From assembly GCA_964372215.1 (NCBI GenBank), contig CAYJQC010000021.1, positions 1-64,000 on the forward strand: a stretch of DNA of 64,000 bases, in the 5' to 3' direction. Every line of letters begins with the position of its first letter. The first letter of the stretch is position 1. Of this stretch, positions 50,593 through 58,968 are shown piece after piece. Position numbers and translations under genes: made by a program. The stretch comes from DAIMFL01 sp964372215. Lineage in GTDB: Bacteria; Pseudomonadota; Alphaproteobacteria; Dongiales; Dongiaceae. The notes under the pieces were generated by a model. It ran no database searches and had not been told where the DNA came from. It worked only from the letters and a program-made list of their open reading frames with translations.

Positions 50593-52053
50593 CTACGCGT
50601 CTACGGCCGGCACGGACTGCTCCGTGAAGCGCTCCGCCAGCAGCGCCAGTTCGGGGCCGAGCACGCGGTCGGCATCGACCGGCGGCACGATCGCGCGGAC
50701 CTCGTCGAGGAACCCGCACAGCGCCGGCGGCGGATCGCGGTCGGTGATATGGAGCGCCTGGGACGCCAGCACGGCGAGCATCGCCAGCGCCGCGTCGAGA
50801 CAGCGCCCCGCGCGGTCCTGCTTCGGCCAGGACAGGAAGACCGGCGCCGCGACATCGTCCTGCCCGGCGCCGGCGGTCTCGGTGCCGGGGATGAAGCTGC
50901 GCTGCGCCGCGGCCATCGCCTGCTCGAGATAGCCGGTCATCGCCATCGGGATGTAGCCGACGCTGCCATGGCCGTCGCTGTCGCCGGCATCGCGCCCGAC
51001 CATCAGCAGATCGGGCAGATGGGACGAGCGCGCGTCGATCAACCGCACCGCCAGCCGGTGGCACAGCAAGCAGAGATCGGCCGAGATCGCCGCCAGGTCG
51101 TCGAGCGCCGGCGCCGCCATGGCGTTGTGGAATCCGCCGGTGCTGAGGCAGCGTCCGAGCGGATGCGCATCGCAGGGCGGCAGGTAGACCGGATTGTCCG
51201 AGACGGCGCCGAGCGAGATGGTGGCGGCGCGCTCGGCCGCCGCCAGGGCGCGATGGGCGTGGCCGAGGACGCGCGGCACGATGCGATAGCTGACGGGGGC
51301 CTGATAGCTGCGGCGATCCGGCCCGGCCGCCGCCGGCAGCAGCCGCCGCAGGTTGCCGAGCGCCGTGGCCTCGTGCGGATCGCCCCACAGCGTGTCGAGC
51401 GCCTGGTCGTAATGCTCGAGCGGCGCATTGAACGCCTCGATCGCGAGCGCCAGGACCCGCTCGGCCAGCCCCAGGCGGCGCCGTGCGACGAACACCGAAT
51501 CCGCCAGCAGGGCGGCGGCGCAGGGCGAGCCGTTGATCAGCGAGCCCCGCTCCTTGACGTCCAGGTCGAACCCGAGGCAGAGCCCGGTGAACAAGGGATA
51601 GAGCGCCAGGATCTCGCCGGCACCGCCCTGGCCGGAGCCGGGCACGGTCGGCATCGGACCGCCGTCGAGCATGGCGGCGACGCCCAGCGCGATGCGCGGG
51701 CTGGTCGCGGCATGGCCTTCGATGAAGTTGGCGAGGCGGGCGAACACGATCCCGCGCACGATCCGTTCCGGCAGGGGATCGCCGAACGAGGTCGCGGCGG
51801 CGAACGGCTTCAGCCGCGCGTGGCGGTCGCGCGACTCGCTGGCGAGACGATGCGAGGCGCGCTCGCCCATCGCCGTGGTCACGCCGTAGACGGACGGGCC
51901 GGTGTCGCTCTCGATCAGGCGCAGGAAGCTTTTGCGGCAGGCGGCGATGTGCGCCAGCGCCGCTTCGGAGATGTGGACATTCTCCTTCAGCCAGGCGACC
52001 CGGTGCGTCGTCTCCAGATTGATATCGGCACGGCTCGTCAGGATGACGGTCAT
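50593..52053 (-). CDS. Histidine/phenylalanine ammonia-lyase homologue lacking the MIO triad
   Basis: 486 residues with the fold of aromatic amino-acid ammonia-lyases: SVYGVTTAMG (catalytic Tyr 56), KERGSLINGSPCAAALLADS, VSYRIVPRVLGHAH, AVSDNPVYLP, GGFHNAMAAPALDDLA and GAGQDDVAAPVFLSW. Where lyases have the cofactor-forming Ala-Ser-Gly (VGASGDLAPL), this protein has GGAGEILAL, that is Gly-Ala-Gly at 144-146. The segment between this site and KERG is shortened by about 30 residues. Without the Ser the MIO electrophile cannot form, so normal deamination is doubtful. ubiD starts upstream in the same direction, 25 bp away. Confidence 0.82.
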   Translation of the reverse strand: MTVILTSRADINLETTHRVAWLKENVHISEAALAHIAACRKSFLRLIESDTGPSVYGVTTAMGERASHRLASESRDRHARLKPFAAATSFGDPLPERIVRGIVFARLANFIEGHAATSPRIALGVAAMLDGGPMPTVPGSGQGGAGEILALYPLFTGLCLGFDLDVKERGSLINGSPCAAALLADSVFVARRRLGLAERVLALAIEAFNAPLEHYDQALDTLWGDPHEATALGNLRRLLPAAAGPDRRSYQAPVSYRIVPRVLGHAHRALAAAERAATISLGAVSDNPVYLPPCDAHPLGRCLSTGGFHNAMAAPALDDLAAISADLCLLCHRLAVRLIDARSSHLPDLLMVGRDAGDSDGHGSVGYIPMAMTGYLEQAMAAAQRSFIPGTETAGAGQDDVAAPVFLSWPKQDRAGRCLDAALAMLAVLASQALHITDRDPPPALCGFLDEVRAIVPPVDADRVLGPELALLAERFTEQSVPAVDA

Positions 52054-52078
52054 CGCGGCTCCGGCCCCACGGGCGGCT

Positions 52079-53587
52079 TCACTTCCAGATCGCCTTCCCC
52101 GTACCCGGCAGGCCCAGTCCCGCCCACATCTCGTTGACCCGATCCACCACCGCCTGGTCCATCCTGATCTTACGGCCCCAGTCGCGGTGGGTTTCGGGGG
52201 GCAGCTTGTTGGTGGCGTCCATGCCGATCTTGCCGCCCAATCCTGACTCGGGACTCGCGAAGTCGAGATAGTCGATGGGGGTGTTCTCGACCACCGTGAT
52301 GTCGCGCGCCGGGTCCATGCGGGTGGAGATCGCCCACATCACGTCCTTCCAGTCGCGCGCGTTTATGTCGTCGTCCACGACGATGACGAACTTGGTGTAC
52401 ATGAACTGGCGCAGGAACGACCAGACGCCGAACATCACCCGCTTGGCGTGGCCGGGATAGGCCTTCCTCATGCTGACAACGGCGATGCGGTAGGAGCAGC
52501 CCTCGGGCGGCAGCCAGAAATCGACGATCTCCGGGAATTGCTGGGTGAGCAGGGGCACGAACACCTCGTTCAGCGCTTCGCCCAGGATCGAGGGCTCGTC
52601 CGGTGACCGTCCGGTGAAGGTGGAGAGATAGATCGGCTGCCGCCGCATGGTGATGGCGCTGATCGTGAAGACCGGGAACTTCTCGACCGCATTGTAGTAG
52701 CCGGTGTGGTCGCCATAGGGTCCCTCGTCGCCGTAGTCGTCGAGGGAAACATGGCCTTCCAACACGATCTCGGCCTGGGCCGGCACCTTCAAGGGCACGG
52801 TCTTGCAGTCGACCAGCTCGACCTTTGCCCCGCGCAGCAGCCCCGCGAACTGGTACTCCGACAGCGTGTCTGGCACCGGCGTCACGGCGGCGAGGATGGT
52901 GCCGGGGTCGGCGCCGATGACGACCGCGGCCGGCAGGGGTTCGCGCTTCTCCTGCTTCCAGCGCGCGTGATGCTGCGCGCCGCCGCGGTGCTTCAGCCAG
53001 CGCATCAGGGTCTTGTCGCGTGCCACAACCTGCATGCGATAGATGCCGAGATTGAAATCGTCCTCGCGCCGCTTGCCCGGCCCCTTGGTCACGACCAGCG
53101 GCCAGGTGATGAGCGGCGCCGGCTCGCCCGGCCAGCAGGTCTGGATGGGGAGGCGGCCGAGATCGATGTCATCGCCCCGAAGCACCACCTCCTGGCACGG
53201 CGCCGAGCCCACCGTCTTCGGCTTCATCGCCATGACGGTCCTGACCAGGGGCAGCATGTCGAGCGCCTCGCGCCAGCCGCCCGGCGGCTCCGGCTGCTTC
53301 ATGAAGGCGAGCGTTTCGCCGATGGCGCGCAGCTGATCGGGCTCGCGGTCCATGCCCCAGGCCACCCGCTCCACGGTACCGAACAGGTTGACCAGGACGG
53401 CCATGTCGTATTTCCGGCCGCCTTCGCCGACGACGTTTTCGAAGATCACCGCCGGCCCGCCCTCGGCCAGCAGTCTGGTCTGGATTTCGGTCATCTCGAG
53501 GATCGGCGAGACCGGGGCGGTCACCCGCACCAGCCGGCCCTCGCGCTCGAGCCGGGCGATGAAGTCGCGCAGGGAGGAATAGGGCAT
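52079..53587 (-). CDS. ubiD: UbiD-family decarboxylase (polyprenyl-hydroxybenzoate)
   Basis: Prenylated-FMN-dependent decarboxylase of 3-polyprenyl-4-hydroxybenzoate in ubiquinone synthesis. 502 residues. It begins YSSLRDFIARLEREGRLVRV and has ENVVGEGGRKYDMAVLVNLF, FNLGIYRMQVVARDKTLMRW, the catalytic EGPYGDHTGYYNAVE-type block (DEGPYGDHTGYYN) and FVIVVDDDINARDWKDVMWA. The full-length match to canonical UbiD and the presence of ubiA at the right edge support a ubiquinone role. The neighbouring MIO-less lyase makes a different aromatic substrate conceivable. Confidence 0.92.
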   Translation of the reverse strand: MPYSSLRDFIARLEREGRLVRVTAPVSPILEMTEIQTRLLAEGGPAVIFENVVGEGGRKYDMAVLVNLFGTVERVAWGMDREPDQLRAIGETLAFMKQPEPPGGWREALDMLPLVRTVMAMKPKTVGSAPCQEVVLRGDDIDLGRLPIQTCWPGEPAPLITWPLVVTKGPGKRREDDFNLGIYRMQVVARDKTLMRWLKHRGGAQHHARWKQEKREPLPAAVVIGADPGTILAAVTPVPDTLSEYQFAGLLRGAKVELVDCKTVPLKVPAQAEIVLEGHVSLDDYGDEGPYGDHTGYYNAVEKFPVFTISAITMRRQPIYLSTFTGRSPDEPSILGEALNEVFVPLLTQQFPEIVDFWLPPEGCSYRIAVVSMRKAYPGHAKRVMFGVWSFLRQFMYTKFVIVVDDDINARDWKDVMWAISTRMDPARDITVVENTPIDYLDFASPESGLGGKIGMDATNKLPPETHRDWGRKIRMDQAVVDRVNEMWAGLGLPGTGKAIWK

Positions 53588-53826
53588 GGAGACTCGGCGC
53601 TGCTGAGGTGGCGGGGACAGCACGCCCGAAGGGCCGGCGGCGGTCAAGGGCCGCCGGCAACGGCAGCGGCGGCTCCCCCGGCCCGAGGGTCACCCACAAG
53701 GGGGGAGGCGGAGGTCTTGCGGCCGGCTCGATGGGCCCGACACTCCGGGCCGCAGGGATTGCAAAACTGTTGCAATTCTCCCGGTATGAGGGAGGATCGT
53801 ATTCCCCGTCTGGCCTTGGTGGTGCC

Positions 53827-54567
53827 ATGCCCGCGCTGTTCGGCCTCGAGATCCTGATCCAGCTCCTGCTCGCCGTCCACGTCGTGCGGACCGGGCGCCA
53901 GCTCTACTGGATCTTCATCATCATGGTGTTTCCCGTGCTCGGCAGCATCGTTTACGCGGTGGCCGAGCTGCTGCCCGACCTGCGCAACAGCCGGACCGCC
54001 CACGGTGCCGTGCGGGGCGTGCAGCGGGCGATCGATCCCGACCGCGACCTGCGGCGCCTCACCGACGAGCTGGATACCGCCGACACCGCGGAGAACCGCC
54101 GGCGCCTGGCCGAGGAGCATCTCGCCCGCGGCGACGCGGCGGAGGCGATCCGGCTGTATCGCGGCGCGCTCACCGGCATTCACAGCGACGATCCGGCGTT
54201 GCTCATGGGCCTCGCCCGGGCCCAGTTCGAATCCGGCGACGCGGCCGCCTGCATCGCCACCCTCGACACCCTGCAGTCAGCCCACCCGAAGCTCAGATCG
54301 CCGGAAGGCCATCTGCTGTACGCCCGCGCGCAGGAGGCCGAGGGCCGCATCGCCGACGCGCTCAACAGCTATCACGCGGTGTCGGCCTATTACCCCGGCG
54401 CCGAGGCCCGCTGCCGCTACGCCCTGCTGCTGCAGCTCGAGGGCCATGACGATCCGGCGCGCCGGCTGTTCGCCGACGTGGTGCGCGGCTACGAGAAGGG
54501 CAAGGGCTTCCACCGCGCCCAGCAGCGCGCGTGGTACGACATCGCGCGCCAGAACCTGGACACGTGA
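53827..54567 (+). CDS. PLDc_N membrane segment plus TPR protein
   Basis: 246 residues. An N-terminal pair of hydrophobic helices contains TGRQLYWIFIIMVFPVLGSI, the PLDc_N motif seen at the start of cardiolipin synthases, followed by a soluble tail of tetratricopeptide-like helices (LAEEHLARGDAAEAIRLYRG, ALLMGLARAQFESGDAAACI, YARAQEAEGRIADALNSYHA, RYALLLQLEGHDDPARRLFA). No catalytic domain is present. It is probably a membrane-anchored scaffold. The ATG at 53827 starts directly before the first helix. Confidence 0.82.
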   Translation: MPALFGLEILIQLLLAVHVVRTGRQLYWIFIIMVFPVLGSIVYAVAELLPDLRNSRTAHGAVRGVQRAIDPDRDLRRLTDELDTADTAENRRRLAEEHLARGDAAEAIRLYRGALTGIHSDDPALLMGLARAQFESGDAAACIATLDTLQSAHPKLRSPEGHLLYARAQEAEGRIADALNSYHAVSAYYPGAEARCRYALLLQLEGHDDPARRLFADVVRGYEKGKGFHRAQQRAWYDIARQNLDT

Positions 54568-54593
54568 CGGCCGGTTCCGCCGTCCTGCTCGCC

Positions 54594-54782
54594 TCAGCCT
54601 CTCACAGGCGTCTTTCCCGCATCTGCCGCCGGCATGAAGTCCGAGGTGAAGTCCTGAAACTTGCCGCCGGCCGGCAGCGGGATCGCCTCGACCTGCGCGA
54701 TGCGGAACGGAAACGGCGCGCCGCCCGCCGCCTGCCATGATCGGGTCAGTGTTGCCAGGCGGGTGCGCAGACTGACCGTCAC
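54594..54782 (-). pseudogene. C-terminal fragment of a second CoA-ligase-like gene
   Basis: 62 codons, starting GTG and overlapping the glycosyltransferase stop (GTGA). They encode LRTRLATLTRSWQAAGGAPF and GGKFQDFTSDFMPAADAGKT, aligned with the last 60 residues of the ligase-like protein at 55755-57173 (LQGAWRGAGGGEFP, GGKFQDFTSDFMPALTE). About 40 bp are nearly identical and the rest is divergent, so this is the tail of a paralogue. The catalytic body is absent. It could still be translated as a coupled mini-protein. Confidence 0.72.
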
Positions 54783-55747
54783 GGGGAGGATCCCCTCGAC
54801 CGGCCGTCGCCGACGACGACGGCGAGCGCCCAGGCGAACACGGTGGCCGCGGTGAAGGGCGCGGCCAGCATCGCCGCGCGCGGCGCCGAACGGCGTGCCG
54901 CGCGCATGACCAGCCGCAGGCGGCGGGCGAAGATGAACGGCAGGTTGAGCGCGAACCAGGGCGAGCCCACGGGAAAGCGCAGCTCCTTGCCGCCGGCCTT
55001 GGCGAGATAGTTGGCCTGGTAGGGCGTGCCCCAGGACCAGCTATGGCGCCACGATTTCGACAGCGTGGCGCGGGCGCGGTGGACGACCGCCAGCTCGCGC
55101 ACGAAGTAGAGTCGGAAGCCCCGGGCCTGCGCGCGGGCCTGCAGCTCGAAATCCTCGAGGATCAGGATGTCCTCGTCGAAGCCGCCGAGCGCGTCGAACA
55201 CCGCACGCGGCATGGCCAGGCTGACGGTCGGCTGGAACAGGATGCTGCGCTGGCTCGGCCGCCGGTCGCTCCAGTTGAACCAGCACGCGAAGTGATCGGC
55301 GCGGGCGATCGGGTTCCCGGCCTGCGCCGGGTCGAGCAGGATCGGCCCGCCAAAGCCGCCGAGCCGCCCGATGCGGCCGAGCTGGATCGCGGCCGCGACC
55401 AGCCGGACCAGGAAGTCGTCGCCGACCGGGGCGGCGTCGGCGTCGATGAAGTACAGCAGCGCCCCGCTCGACTCGCGCACCGCCGCGTTGCGGGTGGCGG
55501 AGGGCCCCGGCACCGGGCCTTCGGCGACGGCGACGCCGCGCTCCCGCAGGATCTTCAAGGTATCGTCGCGCGACGGGGTGTAGCCGGCGACGATCTCGAC
55601 CTGCCAGCCCGGCGGCGTCGCCTGGCGCGCCAGGGCGTCGAGCAGGGCCGGCAACGTCGCGGCCCCGTTCTTCACGGGGATGACGATGCTCAGGCGGCGC
55701 GGCTGCGGCCCGCGTCGCGGCGGTGCTGCGGCAGGTTCTGCGCTCAT
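54779..55747 (-). CDS. Family-2 glycosyltransferase
   Basis: 322 residues. GT-A fold with LSIVIPVKNGAATLPALLDA, the nucleotide-sugar site LLYFIDADAAPVGDDFLVRL (DAD), LAMPRAVFDALGGFDEDILI and EDFELQARAQARGFRLYFVR. A hydrophobic, Arg-rich C-terminal segment ends with about two membrane helices. The acceptor is unknown. It lies 7 bp downstream of the CoA-ligase-like gene, so they are probably one transcription unit for modifying a lipid, glycan or small aromatic. Confidence 0.87.
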   Translation of the reverse strand: MSAEPAAAPPRRGPQPRRLSIVIPVKNGAATLPALLDALARQATPPGWQVEIVAGYTPSRDDTLKILRERGVAVAEGPVPGPSATRNAAVRESSGALLYFIDADAAPVGDDFLVRLVAAAIQLGRIGRLGGFGGPILLDPAQAGNPIARADHFACWFNWSDRRPSQRSILFQPTVSLAMPRAVFDALGGFDEDILILEDFELQARAQARGFRLYFVRELAVVHRARATLSKSWRHSWSWGTPYQANYLAKAGGKELRFPVGSPWFALNLPFIFARRLRLVMRAARRSAPRAAMLAAPFTAATVFAWALAVVVGDGRSRGSSP

Positions 55748-55754
55748 GGCGGGG

Positions 55755-57173
55755 TCATGGGTCGCGCTCGGTCAGCGCCGGCATGAAGTCCGAGGTGAAG
55801 TCCTGGAACTTGCCGCCGGGGCTGCGCGCGATGCCCCCGACCCGCTCGATCGCGAGCGGGAATTCGCCGCCACCGGCGCCGCGCCAGGCACCCTGCAGCG
55901 CTGCGGCCAGCGTCGCCGGCAGCGCGCCCGCCAGCAGCAGGCGCAGCTCGAAGCTGCGGTCGCGGCGCTGGTGGATCTGGAACTGGCGCAGGCCGTGCAG
56001 CGCCGCGGGCGGCATCTCCTCCAGCGCCGCGCGCAGGGCGCCGACCAGCGGCAGCGTGCCGTCAGGCAGATAGGCGATCCGGCTGTAGCGACCGACCAGG
56101 TCGCCGAAGCTCGGCAGCGTGCGGCCGCAAGGGCAGGGGCCGTCGGCGGCGCGCGCCATGTCGCCGGTGTCGTAGCGCAGCAGCGGCATCGCCGGGTTTT
56201 TGAGCGCGGTCACGACCACGCGGCCGGTCTCGCCCGGGGCGCAGGGTGCGTCGGCCCGGTCCAGGATCTCGACGATGCAATGCTCGACGTTGACGTGATA
56301 GCGGCCGGCGGCGCAGCGGATCGCGACATGGCCGATCTCGTTCAGGCCGTAGGTCTGCTCGACCGGGGCGCCGATCGTCGCCTCGATACGCCGGCGCATC
56401 GACGGCGTGAGCTGCTCGGAAATGGCATGCAGCTTGTGGATGCAAGGCGCCGGCCAGTCGCCGTCGCAGCCGAAGGCCAGGTGCTCCAGGGATTCCGAAT
56501 AGGACTGCAGATAGTCCGGCCGTTCGGCGGCGAGCCAGGCGAGCTGCGCCTCGACCGGGCTGGTCACGTTGAAATAGATCAGCGGCCCGGTTTCGAAGAA
56601 GGTGCCGGTATAGCGCCACCAGCGCCGCCGCCCGGTCGCGCCGTCCGCCAGCGGCGCGCTGCCGCGCGGCCGCGGCAGATGGCTGGGCAGGCGGATGATC
56701 GCGTACGTGCCCATGGGATCGAAGCGGAACCAGCGGCACTGGCGCTGGGCCAGATAGCTGAACATGCGGTTGCTGGCGTTGCTGTGCAGTACGCGGGTCG
56801 GCTGGCCGGTGGTGCCGGACGAGCTGACCCAGCCCCAGATCTTTTCGCCGTCGGGCAGCGCGCGGGAACGCAGGGCATCGCGCTGTTCGCGCAGCTCGTT
56901 CTTGCCAAGCACCGGCAGGCGCGGCAGATCCGGCGGGCCGGCGATGTCCGCCGGGGTCAGCTTCGCCCGCGCGAACAGTTGATGCCAGTACGGCACGGTG
57001 GCGACCGCGTGGGCGGCCACCCAGGCGAGGGTGGTGGCCGCCGCCGCCGCCAGCACATCGGGCTCGCGAAACTCGTTCTCGACCAGACGGTCGAAGGCGG
57101 CCAGGCCGGCGTGGCGCGGCCGCAGCCGCCAGCGAAGCTGCGCCTCCCGTTCGTCTGCCAGGCTGGTTCTCAT
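55755..57173 (-). CDS. PaaK/CapK-like adenylate-forming ligase
   Basis: 472 residues of the phenylacetate-CoA ligase-like group: GKNELREQRDALRSRALPDG, the P-loop VSSSGTTGQPTRVLHSNASN, QTYGLNEIGHVAIRCAAGRY, LLRYDTGDMARAADGPCPCG and the C-terminal GGKFQDFTSDFMPAL. The last motif is also present in the 62-residue fragment downstream. Such CapK-type enzymes activate acids in capsule or lipid pathways. The substrate is unknown. It is paired with the glycosyltransferase, and divergent from the OsmC gene 80 bp away. Confidence 0.87.
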   Translation of the reverse strand: MRTSLADEREAQLRWRLRPRHAGLAAFDRLVENEFREPDVLAAAAATTLAWVAAHAVATVPYWHQLFARAKLTPADIAGPPDLPRLPVLGKNELREQRDALRSRALPDGEKIWGWVSSSGTTGQPTRVLHSNASNRMFSYLAQRQCRWFRFDPMGTYAIIRLPSHLPRPRGSAPLADGATGRRRWWRYTGTFFETGPLIYFNVTSPVEAQLAWLAAERPDYLQSYSESLEHLAFGCDGDWPAPCIHKLHAISEQLTPSMRRRIEATIGAPVEQTYGLNEIGHVAIRCAAGRYHVNVEHCIVEILDRADAPCAPGETGRVVVTALKNPAMPLLRYDTGDMARAADGPCPCGRTLPSFGDLVGRYSRIAYLPDGTLPLVGALRAALEEMPPAALHGLRQFQIHQRRDRSFELRLLLAGALPATLAAALQGAWRGAGGGEFPLAIERVGGIARSPGGKFQDFTSDFMPALTERDP

Positions 57174-57253
57174 GCCGTCGGTCCATCCCCCTGGACAACT
57201 CTCCCGAACCGGTGCGATTGGTCAAGCCGACGCACCCCGCCGAGGAGTCCCTT

Positions 57254-57727
57254 ATGGGCCGCGAGCATCACTATCAGGTTACCGTCGACTGGACCGGCAA
57301 TCTCGGCACCGGCACCTCGGACTACCGCAAATACAGCCGGGCCCACGAGATCGCGGTCGGCGGCAAGCCGGCGATTCCGGCCTCGTCGGACCCGGCCTTC
57401 CGCGGCGACCCGGCGCGCTGGAACCCGGAGGACCTGCTGGTCGCCTCGCTCTCCGCCTGCCACATGCTGTGGTACCTGCATCTCTGCGCGGTCGCGGGGA
57501 TCGTGGTGACGGGGTATCGCGACGCCGCCGGCGGGGTGATGGCGGAAGGCGGCGATGGCGGCGGGCGGTTCACCCGCGTGACCCTTCGGCCGGCCATCCT
57601 GGTGAAGCCCGGGACCGATCTCGAGCAGGCCCGGGCGCTGCATCGCCAGGCGCATGAAAAATGCTTCATCGCCAACTCCGTCAACTTCCCGGTCGACTGC
57701 GCGCCCGACATTCAAGTCGAAGCCTGA
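57254..57727 (+). CDS. OsmC-family peroxidase
   Basis: 157 residues. OsmC fold with WNPEDLLVASLSACHMLWYL (peroxidatic Cys 69) and the second cysteine in HEKCFIANSVNFPVDC (Cys 137). These thiol peroxidases reduce organic hydroperoxides in the cytosol. The ATG at 57254 follows an AGGAGT-like site. The stop codon overlaps the start of the next gene (TGATG), so both are co-translated. Confidence 0.93.
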   Translation: MGREHHYQVTVDWTGNLGTGTSDYRKYSRAHEIAVGGKPAIPASSDPAFRGDPARWNPEDLLVASLSACHMLWYLHLCAVAGIVVTGYRDAAGGVMAEGGDGGGRFTRVTLRPAILVKPGTDLEQARALHRQAHEKCFIANSVNFPVDCAPDIQVEA

Positions 57728-58617
57728 TGGACCGCTTCCCGGCGGAGTTCGAGGATCTGCTGTCGCGCGACGGCAGGCGGGTGCTGGCCGGCAGCTCGCC
57801 GTGGTGCGGCGCGCTGGCCGATCCCCGGCGGCGCTTCGTGGCGCTGAGCGGCATGATTCCGGCGGCGCGCGCCAATGCCTTGCGCGCGCTGCTCGACCGC
57901 CGGCTGCACGGCGCGCTCAGCCCGATGGCGGCGCCGATCCCGCCGGAGGCGACCTGGGAGATGCGCGAGAACTACGGCGAGCTCCTGCCCAAGACCGCTC
58001 GGGTGCTGACCGCCTATCTCGAGCGGCGGCGCGGCCGGGCAAGTGCCGTCGCCGGCGAGATCGGGCTCGCGGCGATGCTGCGCTCTGCGAGCTTCCGGGC
58101 TTTCGTCGAAGCCGTCGCCGGCAAGCCGCTGCGGCCCCGCAACGGCATCCAGGCGCTGTGCTACGGGCCCGGCGACTACGCCGGCCCGCATAACGACCAT
58201 CATCCGGAGGAGCCGGCGGCGCGCGGCGGCTATGTCGACTGCCACGTCAGCCTGGCCTCGCCCGCGATCGCCCACCAGTGGCTGGTCTATGCCGAGCGCG
58301 GCCATCTCTCTCGCATCGAGAGCGTGGCGACCGCCGGCGGCATCACCGTCTACCGGCTGCCGTTCTGGCACTACACGACGCCGCTGGCGGCCCGGCCCGG
58401 GCGGGAGTCGGCGGCACGGCGCTGGGTGCTGCTCGGCACGTTTCTCTACAAGCAGCCGAGGCAAACCCCGGCCAGGCAGGCGGGCGACATCGGCGCCGAC
58501 GAACGGGGAAGCAAGCCAGGGGATTCACCGGGGCACGACAAGAGACCGGGGCGATCGGATCGCCCATCCAAGGGAAACCATCGCAAATGCCGCCAGCGCG
58601 AACCTGCAAATCGATAG
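57727..58617 (+). CDS. Putative Fe(II)/2-oxoglutarate oxygenase-fold protein
   Basis: 296 residues. A possible double-stranded beta-helix: LCYGPGDYAGPHNDHHPEEP has an H-x-D pair (His 155, Asp 157) and the later strand TVYRLPFWHYTTPL a His (215), followed by an Arg-rich strand, the usual order of 2OG oxygenases. The match is by pattern only. The last 50 residues (KQPRQTPARQAGDIGADERG and following) are low-complexity and probably unfolded. Translational coupling to OsmC suggests a stress or lipid peroxide context. Confidence 0.55.
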   Translation: MDRFPAEFEDLLSRDGRRVLAGSSPWCGALADPRRRFVALSGMIPAARANALRALLDRRLHGALSPMAAPIPPEATWEMRENYGELLPKTARVLTAYLERRRGRASAVAGEIGLAAMLRSASFRAFVEAVAGKPLRPRNGIQALCYGPGDYAGPHNDHHPEEPAARGGYVDCHVSLASPAIAHQWLVYAERGHLSRIESVATAGGITVYRLPFWHYTTPLAARPGRESAARRWVLLGTFLYKQPRQTPARQAGDIGADERGSKPGDSPGHDKRPGRSDRPSKGNHRKCRQREPANR

Positions 58618-58964
58618 CGGAATCCGTCATCGCGGCCCTGTTCGCGCCTGAGTTGCGCGCATGGCGTGGCGCCGCGCCGCTGTGGAAGGTGTTCTGGGGC
58701 TACGGGGTCTGCATCAGCGCCATCTTCGTCCTGCTACATGTCCAGGCAATGTACCAGGGCCGCGTCGTTATGCAGCAGGTCATGCTATTGTGCTTTGCCG
58801 CCTACACTGTCTGGATCATCGTGTCCGTGTGGCGCTGCGCGGCCAACGCGGAGCCGTTCTGGGGGCTGCTGGCCCGCTGGCTGACGGTGGCCTGGGCGGG
58901 AAACACGGCGTTGGTTCTCTGCTTTCTCCAGCTCGACCTCGTGACCCGCTACCTTGAGCGCTGA
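58587..58964 (+). CDS. Small membrane protein upstream of TDT transporter
   Basis: 125 residues with three hydrophobic helices (about 36-54, 66-82 and 96-114), including VFWGYGVCISAIFVLLHVQA and LLCFAAYTVWIIVSVWRCAA. The start at 58587 lies inside the previous gene. The stop is 4 bp before the TDT start, so the two are probably translated together. It may be an accessory subunit of the transporter, which is an inference from spacing. No family was recognised. Confidence 0.62.
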   Translation: MPPARTCKSIAESVIAALFAPELRAWRGAAPLWKVFWGYGVCISAIFVLLHVQAMYQGRVVMQQVMLLCFAAYTVWIIVSVWRCAANAEPFWGLLARWLTVAWAGNTALVLCFLQLDLVTRYLER

Positions 58965-58968
58965 CAGG

